11,068 nucleotides of DNA from JAIOHN01 sp038258185. Its GTDB lineage: Bacteria > Chloroflexota > Anaerolineae > Aggregatilineales > Phototrophicaceae. The position numbers and the translations under genes are program-made. The stretch lies in NCBI GenBank assembly GCA_038258185.1, contig JBBSQD010000210.1:1-11068 (forward strand), written 5' to 3'. The notes beneath the pieces were generated by a model that searched no databases, was not told where the DNA came from, and saw only the letters and a program-made list of their open reading frames with translations. How positions within the stretch are numbered: the first letter of the stretch is position 1; each line of letters starts with the position of its first letter. Of this stretch, positions 7,601 through 11,068 are shown one piece after another.

Positions 7601-9097
7601 CAGGGGGCGATCATAAAAATCTGCTCGTAGCGTGATTATAATGCGCAGTCGGCTGTCCGGTGAAATGACTGCCTGATAAAGCGTATTGATAAAATGCTGG
7701 CGGGTATCTTCATCAGCCACGAGTGTAAAAATTTCTTCGAACTGATCAATCACGAGGATAAATTCACTGTCGTGTGATGGCAAGACCGCATTGACGGTTT
7801 GAACAAGGCCGTTTTCGGATTCATAGAGTGGTTTGAAAAGGGCTGCCTCGCTGCGGGTTGCCACGCGCAGAATGGCGTCCTCCAGCTTTTTGAGCGGATT
7901 GGAGCCGGGTGTCATCTCCACTGCATACCATTTATTGGAATTTGGCAGCGCCCCTTTGCGGATAGCCGGGAGAAGCCCCGCTTTTACGGCGCTGGACTTG
8001 CCGCTCCCGCTCGGCCCGATGACCGCGAGAAAGCGTTGGTAGGGGCTATCTTCCTTCATGCGTTGAATGAGCGATTGTACTAATTGGTCACGACCGAAAA
8101 AATCTGCCGCATCGGCTTCCTGGAAGGCGTGTAAGCCTTTATAGGGGTTAATTTGAAAATCTGACAGATTAATTGATGACAGACTGATAATGAGCGTCGG
8201 TGGCTTTTCCACGTTTCTGGGTATGTTGTTCGATTGCGGTAATTCCAGAATGGTTTGGTTAGCGCGATTCTGCACCACCACCTGACGAAATTCCTCCGCC
8301 ATATTTAAGACGCTGATGTAGCGGGCCTGAGGGTCTTTGGCGGTTGCTTTCCAGATAATCAGGTCAAGCTCGGAGGGTAAGTCCTTTTTATAGTTTCGCA
8401 GGCTAGGCAGAGTCGTGTGCATCTGATGCTGCAACAACTTGATAATGTCTTTTTCGGGGAAAGGATGATGCCCTGTTAAGAGCTCAAAGAGGACGATGCC
8501 GAGACTGTAAATATCAGTCTGAGGTGTAATGTCCTGGCGTGAGATTTGCTCTGGTGAGATGTATGCAGGTGACCCGTGGATGTTTTCAGGGCTGGATGAG
8601 GCTAAATCTATGCCCATGCTCAGATCTTTCGCCAGACCAAAATCTGAAAGATAAGAGTTGCCATCTTCATCCAGCAGGATATTGGCGGGTTTAATGTCCT
8701 GGTGCACGATTTTATTGCGATGGGCGATCGTCAGTGCCCCGGCTAGCTGATCCATCAGCTTTACTGCCGCATCGACATCCCATGAACCCTTTTGAATCGA
8801 GTCCAACAGACTGCCACCGCGCAACCAGCGCATCACGAGATAGGCGCCATCAGGGTCTCGCCAGTAATCGTACAGCGGTACGATATGAATGTGTTCCAGG
8901 CGGGCAATGAGGTGGGCTTCAGCCTCAAAGCTGCGAATGAAATAGGGATCATTTGCAAACAGCGGCAAAATCACTTTGATCACCACTTCACGCTCGACAA
9001 GCGGTTGGTAAGCCTTATAGACAGCGCCGAAACCGCCCTTGCCAATTCGCTCGCCTAGTTGATAACCTCGAATTGTCTGGCCGCTGATATCGCTCAT
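4601..9097 (-). CDS. Ser/Thr protein kinase - nSTAND1 NTPase - WD40 repeat membrane protein
   Basis: A 1498-residue signalling protein. The N-terminal Hanks-type kinase (about 12-270) has the Gly loop GKGGFG (19-24), Lys41, helix-C Glu60, catalytic HQDIKPAN (132-139), DFG (152-154) and SPE (181-183). All core catalytic residues are present, but Gln133 replaces the Arg of the usual HRD. From N317 (NPYKGLHAF, FFGRDQLV) an nSTAND1-type P-loop NTPase follows, with Walker A GPSGSGKSS (361-369, Lys367), Walker B LVIDQFEE (Asp451), and the winged-helix signature HEALIRRW from His676. A basic stretch precedes one membrane helix (765-784). A helical segment then leads to 14 WD40 repeats (865-1455) and a short Cys-containing tail. 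Related kinase/NTPase/WD40 combinations occur in Chloroflexota and Cyanobacteria. Kinase and NTPase should be cytoplasmic; if the helix spans the membrane once, the propellers face outward. AGGGA lies 7 bases before the ATG. It is first in an operon with the SH3b protein. Substrates are unknown. Confidence 0.93.
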   Translation of the reverse strand: MSDISGQTIRGYQLGERIGKGGFGAVYKAYQPLVEREVVIKVILPLFANDPYFIRSFEAEAHLIARLEHIHIVPLYDYWRDPDGAYLVMRWLRGGSLLDSIQKGSWDVDAAVKLMDQLAGALTIAHRNKIVHQDIKPANILLDEDGNSYLSDFGLAKDLSMGIDLASSSPENIHGSPAYISPEQISRQDITPQTDIYSLGIVLFELLTGHHPFPEKDIIKLLQHQMHTTLPSLRNYKKDLPSELDLIIWKATAKDPQARYISVLNMAEEFRQVVVQNRANQTILELPQSNNIPRNVEKPPTLIISLSSINLSDFQINPYKGLHAFQEADAADFFGRDQLVQSLIQRMKEDSPYQRFLAVIGPSGSGKSSAVKAGLLPAIRKGALPNSNKWYAVEMTPGSNPLKKLEDAILRVATRSEAALFKPLYESENGLVQTVNAVLPSHDSEFILVIDQFEEIFTLVADEDTRQHFINTLYQAVISPDSRLRIIITLRADFYDRPLLYTGFGNLIRSRSEVVLPLSFEELQDTITMPAERAGLTLEPGLAKLIIEDVGQQPGSLPLLQYALTELYERRSDKQLTIKAYRDMDGISGALARRADEIYTGLTAEKQLLAQQIFLRLVTLGDGTEDTRRRALQTELFTITTQKTLIQEIIDRFAKYRLLAFDRDPITRTPTIEVAHEALIRRWKQLQQWLNTNRDDLRTHRHLTNATIEWLRANRDASYLVTGNRLLQFENLEQTSAIALSSDEREYIRQSIQQRQRAVRRRQMAIAALIIFSVVTSFLALLAFDQSNKTDIARTAALAAESTAIYEAHISRSRELAASALTNISQNDLSLLLSMQALKSAVTFEARNSLLTTLLTQPHLNTFLHGPTNVIRTVAYSPDGKYIAAAGRDNTITLWDTTTLQPSLTPMTGHSNWLNVLDFSPDSQHLASGGEDGQIMIWDVNSGESQPVLNEGGAVWGLAYSPDGSLLASGGADRHISLWDTSTHERITAPLEGHQDTVYALAFSPDGKFLASGSADGSINLWDMNTTEINRSQQFEGHTNWVLSLVFDASGTKLASGSADNTIRLWDIEQGAAQILRAHTDWVRSIAFNDDGTTLASGGADGRILFWDVATGQLIDGILNIGQAPVWDIAYSADSQQLVTGGGTNEAAIWDLHDEPALGTLLETHNEQILSSAFSPDGDIIATTGGLDSDFYVHLWRQGEQAEILSGIHTASVTSLMFNPAHSQQLATASLDQRVVLWDLDASQPTATITLSDSAFSLSYSPGGNVIAVGDNDGLVTFWDVATGMEASPPIQAFTDRIISLSYSKDGRLLATASRDSVKLWDAQSHEPYGELISGHSDGILKLAFSPDAKLLATASRDTTIRLWDVTTGEQFGEPLAGHSNWVMDVEFSPDGQTLASASGDRSVILWDVQLGRMIDQPLTGNQDWVNTISFSPDGTHLVSGSRNGQVMLWQVGLEDWISRACHIANRDLSATEIRLYFQDSLPETTCSPAQSGLENMP
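4733..6505 (-). repeat. Fourteen tandem WD40 repeats
   Basis: Fourteen units of about 40 residues are readable, most with a GH-like start, a SPDG-type turn, ASGSxD and an LWD/FWD/IWD end. Units 7-11 and 14 are more divergent, for example LWRQG in unit 8, LSDSAF in unit 10 and LWQVG in unit 14. Fourteen equals two seven-bladed beta-propellers. The repeats share protein consensus but differ clearly in DNA, so they are not a fresh duplication. Confidence 0.85.
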
Positions 9098-9104
9098 ACT
9101 TTAA

Positions 9105-9109
9105 TCCCT
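9105..9109 (-). promoter_or_regulatory. Ribosome binding site of the kinase gene
   Basis: Read on the minus strand this is AGGGA, 7 bases before the ATG at 9097-9095. It supports that start codon. The kinase Gly loop begins 19 residues later, a normal distance. Confidence 0.6.
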
Positions 9110-9120
9110 GAGTTTATTGC

Positions 9121-9164
9121 TATACTGTAAGCCATTATGTAATCATATCAAGCCAGACAGTATA
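9121..9164. repeat. Inverted and direct repeats around the kinase promoter
   Basis: TATACTGT (9121-9128) and ACAGTATA (9157-9164) are exact 8-bp inverted repeats. Between them AAGCCA occurs twice in direct orientation (9129-9134 and 9150-9155), 21 bases apart, close to two helical turns. Both sets overlap or flank the possible -35 and -10 boxes of the kinase gene, as operator sites would. The region is AT-rich, so coincidence is possible. Confidence 0.35.
9124..9151 (-). promoter_or_regulatory. Possible promoter of the kinase operon
   Basis: On the minus strand TTGATA (9151-9146) and TACAGT (9129-9124) match -35 and -10 boxes at 5/6 and 4/6 positions with a 16-base spacer. The -10 box lies about 27 bases before the kinase ATG. 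No experimental or comparative support is available here. Confidence 0.35.
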
Positions 9165-9276
9165 TCCCTATTTTAATTGCGAAGAATGTAAAAATTTGTA
9201 CTAAATTACGTATTAATCAAGAAACCATAACAAAAAATTATTTCAAAGTTAATTTTGTGTGATAGATTTATCGTTA

Positions 9277-9312
9277 ATGCAGTCATTAGTGTTCATTAGC
9301 AAATGACTGCAT
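9277..9312. repeat. Perfect 11-bp inverted repeat upstream of the secreted-protein gene
   Basis: ATGCAGTCATT (9277-9287) and AATGACTGCAT (9302-9312) are exact reverse complements separated by 14 bases. CATTAG also appears twice directly (9284-9289 and 9294-9299). The repeat ends 33 bases before the ATG at 9346 and no T-run follows, so an operator or a 5' regulatory hairpin fits better than a terminator. Confidence 0.55.
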
Positions 9313-9345
9313 AGTTTGGGATTATTGTATAGGATCACAGGTGCG

Positions 9346-11068
9346 ATGATATTCGCAATTCTCAACCGATACAAAATTTATAGCATATCTCTGGCAGTGT
9401 TTATATTCCTGGTTATTATACCCTCACATACTTTTGCGTCGCCTCTCGCAAATAATCTCGATAAACTGAACCTTACCTCTATGTGTTCACCCGAACCCGC
9501 TTCGTATCGGGTCTGGCGTGTGCGAAACCCCAATCCCGTTGATGTTGAATTCACATGGGATGTTTATGGGACTGATCAAAACGGTGCTGGGTTAGCAACT
9601 GCATCAGCCGATGTGTTTTTCAATACGGTTACTGTAGAAGGTGCAAATACGACTCGTCTTTTTGTGAATGGTCATGAGCAGGCAGTCAAAGCCAGCCAAC
9701 CGGATTCGTGCTCACCTGATACTGCTACACCCGTTCCCAGCGAGACGCCTTTACCCACCGCGACTCTGACGGAAACACCTTTCCCGACTGCAACGCTGAC
9801 CGCGACAGCGGCGCCAGTTGAACCAGCAACAGCCACTACCGCACCCACCGTTTTGCCGGAATACCAACCCTTATCCGTGTGTTGGGTGCAGCATTGGAAC
9901 GGGCAGGGGAGTACCGAGTGGAGAATTACTAATCCGAACCCGGTGCCAGTGATCAGTGCTCCTGACACCAAAGTATTATATGCGTGGTTTGTATTTGACC
10001 AGCCCAATGCGCAAGGGAATTTATTGCAGGAAAATTGGGATTGGGATAATGCGAATCCGAATCCGCTCAACACGGCTTACGCCCAAAGCATCTGGCTGAA
10101 ATGGTATCTGCTGATTAACGGCGTGAAAACCGATATTCTTGGCTACATGATTATCAATGCGGATGAAAGTGGACGTTGTGATGGGGTCGTGCTTCCTACT
10201 CCAACGGTGACACTGACCAAAACGCCAGTCCCTGAGGTTGCCACCGCAACAGCAACACCTCCTATCGCACCGACCGTTTCGCCGGAATATCAACCCTTGT
10301 CTGTGTGTTGGGTGCGGCATTTGGACGGGCAACATACCGAGTGGCGAATTATTAACCCAAATCCGTTCCCGCTGTCATATAATCCCTATGTCGCGGTGTG
10401 GTATGCGTGGTTTGTGTTTGACCAGCCCAATGCGCAAGGGAATGTACTGGAGGGGTATTGGGACTGGGAAAATCCCGATCCGAACCCGTTAATTACGCCA
10501 TACTCGCAGAGTATCTGGCTGAAGTGGTACCTGTTAATTGGTGAGTACAGAACCGAAATACTGGGCTATGTCATCGTCAATGCAGATGAGAGCGGACGCT
10601 GTGATGATGTAGTCACGCCCAGCCTGACACCAACCGTGGTCCCAACGGCTACCCAAACAGCGACATCAGTACCCGTTGCGACGAACACCCCAACAGCCAC
10701 ACTCACACCAGTCGTGTTTGAAACCAATACTGCTGTACCCACTCAGACACCAACCGCATCTGCCACGCCATTTTTTGTGACGAACACACCTGCTGCGACA
10801 TTCACACCAACGGCATCAGCGACTCTGACTCATACACCCACTGCGACCAGTAGTGCCACATCAACCCTGACAGCCACTTCTACTGCAAGCTATACACCGA
10901 CATTCACACCAACCCTGACGGCTACGCATACATCAACGCCGACGGCGACCTATACGGTAACGTCCACATCAACTGTGATGCCAAGTTTGACGTATACATC
11001 CACCGCGACCAATACGGCTACGCTTACACCCACTACCACCCAAACGCTGACAAACACGCCGACGTCAA
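9346..11068 (+). CDS. Secreted protein with repeated Cys-flanked NPNP modules and Thr/Pro stalk (3' end outside window)
   Basis: The frame is open for 574 codons and runs off the window. Residues 1-31 form a signal peptide with a hydrophobic core and a TFA cleavage site. Three related modules follow. Module 1 (Cys47-Cys122) contains VWRVRNPNP and FTWDVYG. Modules 2 (about 171-279) and 3 (about 313-420) are close copies that share LPEYQPLSVCWV or SPEYQPLSVCWV, EWRI.NPNP, YAWFVFDQPNAQGN, SIWLKWYLL and NADESGRCD. Each module has one Cys near its start and one near its end (47/122, 179/278, 321/419), which suggests a disulfide in each. Thr/Pro-rich linkers separate the modules (about 123-170 and 280-312), and from residue 421 a Thr/Pro/Ala/Ser stalk continues to the window edge. 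I do not recognise the module as a named family; it may be a small surface beta-sandwich. An LPXTG-type or membrane anchor may follow beyond the window. ATG 9346 is preceded by a weak AGG (9339-9341) and, further upstream, AGGA (9331-9334). Confidence 0.85.
   Translation, partial: MIFAILNRYKIYSISLAVFIFLVIIPSHTFASPLANNLDKLNLTSMCSPEPASYRVWRVRNPNPVDVEFTWDVYGTDQNGAGLATASADVFFNTVTVEGANTTRLFVNGHEQAVKASQPDSCSPDTATPVPSETPLPTATLTETPFPTATLTATAAPVEPATATTAPTVLPEYQPLSVCWVQHWNGQGSTEWRITNPNPVPVISAPDTKVLYAWFVFDQPNAQGNLLQENWDWDNANPNPLNTAYAQSIWLKWYLLINGVKTDILGYMIINADESGRCDGVVLPTPTVTLTKTPVPEVATATATPPIAPTVSPEYQPLSVCWVRHLDGQHTEWRIINPNPFPLSYNPYVAVWYAWFVFDQPNAQGNVLEGYWDWENPDPNPLITPYSQSIWLKWYLLIGEYRTEILGYVIVNADESGRCDDVVTPSLTPTVVPTATQTATSVPVATNTPTATLTPVVFETNTAVPTQTPTASATPFFVTNTPAATFTPTASATLTHTPTATSSATSTLTATSTASYTPTFTPTLTATHTSTPTATYTVTSTSTVMPSLTYTSTATNTATLTPTTTQTLTNTPTS
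9856..10605 (+). repeat. Tandem duplicated ~325-bp protein module
   Basis: Copy A (9856-10182) and copy B (10282-10605) encode closely matching modules. The repeat period is 426 bases at the start of the copies and 423 bases from the middle on. The best-preserved core is the 39 bases at 9982-10020 and 10405-10443, which differ at a single position. The starts of both copies (GCCGGAATA.CAACCC) are also nearly identical. Similarity this high at DNA level indicates a recent duplication or gene conversion. Confidence 0.85.
10606..11068 (+). repeat. Thr/Pro-rich low-complexity stalk-coding region (continues past window)
   Basis: More than 150 codons encode mostly Thr, Pro, Ala, Ser and Val with frequent TPT and TAT motifs. 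The stretch is longer than the equivalent stalk in the 956-residue surface protein and is not finished at the window edge. Thr codons vary from unit to unit, so this is protein-level low complexity and not a simple DNA tandem array. Confidence 0.75.

Larger units (their letters stand above)
9098..9345. other. Divergent AT-rich intergenic region
   Basis: These 248 bases lie between the start codons of the leftward kinase operon and the rightward module-protein gene. They are visibly richer in A and T than the flanking genes and contain no convincing reading frame. They hold the kinase ribosome binding site and possible promoter on the left and an 11-bp inverted repeat on the right. Shared control of both transcription units from here is plausible. 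Confidence 0.6.

Noticed and set aside
9672..10073. Minus-strand open frame of 133 codons opposite the module protein
   Set aside because: Its Val/Gly/Ala-rich composition is the mirror image of the Thr/Pro-rich stalk codons; the plus-strand frame has a signal peptide and repeated modules.
10238..10492. Plus-strand 84-codon frame in another phase over the second module
   Set aside because: It overlaps the repeated module, which is conserved in the 9346 frame; no domain or ribosome site supports this phase.
10606..11068. Thr/Pro-coding stretch as a CRISPR or satellite-like DNA array
   Set aside because: There is no fixed repeat unit or spacer structure, codons vary between units, and the reading frame stays open throughout.

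Overview
The window looks like chromosomal DNA from a Chloroflexota bacterium, probably Anaerolineae-like. This rests on protein style only: a CSLREA-type parallel beta-helix protein, long Thr/Pro-rich 'TPTxT' stalks, an LPNTG sorting signal, and a very large kinase-STAND-WD40 protein. I see no tRNA, rRNA, CRISPR array, transposase or integrase.

Layout. At 1-95 is the 3' end of a gene read rightwards, whose C-terminus resembles a response-regulator receiver domain. A 207-base gap (96-302) holds a near-perfect hairpin/palindrome at 141-169, a possible promoter, and a strong Shine-Dalgarno sequence in front of an 18-codon reading frame. At 303-3173 (+) is a 956-residue cell-surface protein: signal peptide, CSLREA-like motif, beta-helix, Ig-like domain, PKD domain, Thr/Pro stalk, DUF11-like domains, LPNTG anchor. 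It meets, tail to tail with a 12-base overlap, a leftward two-gene operon. The promoter-proximal gene (4601-9097) encodes a 1498-residue protein made of a Ser/Thr kinase, an nSTAND1-type P-loop NTPase, one membrane helix and 14 WD40 repeats. Its stop overlaps by 4 bases the start of a 480-residue exported SH3b/FecR-like protein (3162-4604).

A 248-base AT-rich divergent intergenic region (9098-9345) separates the kinase from a rightward gene that starts at 9346 and runs off the window. That gene encodes a secreted protein with two nearly identical copies, and one diverged copy, of a Cys-flanked 'NPNP' module, followed by a long Thr/Pro-rich stalk.

Working together (inference). The kinase-NTPase would sit in the cytoplasm, with its WD40 propellers on the outer face of the membrane if the single helix is real. 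The translationally coupled exported protein is the best candidate for a partner. The flanking genes encode surface or secreted proteins, so the locus reads as a cell-envelope sensing and display region. No single gene here is of an unknown class. The least described elements are the module protein at 9346, the kinase plus exported-partner operon, and the regulatory DNA at 141-297 and 9121-9312.
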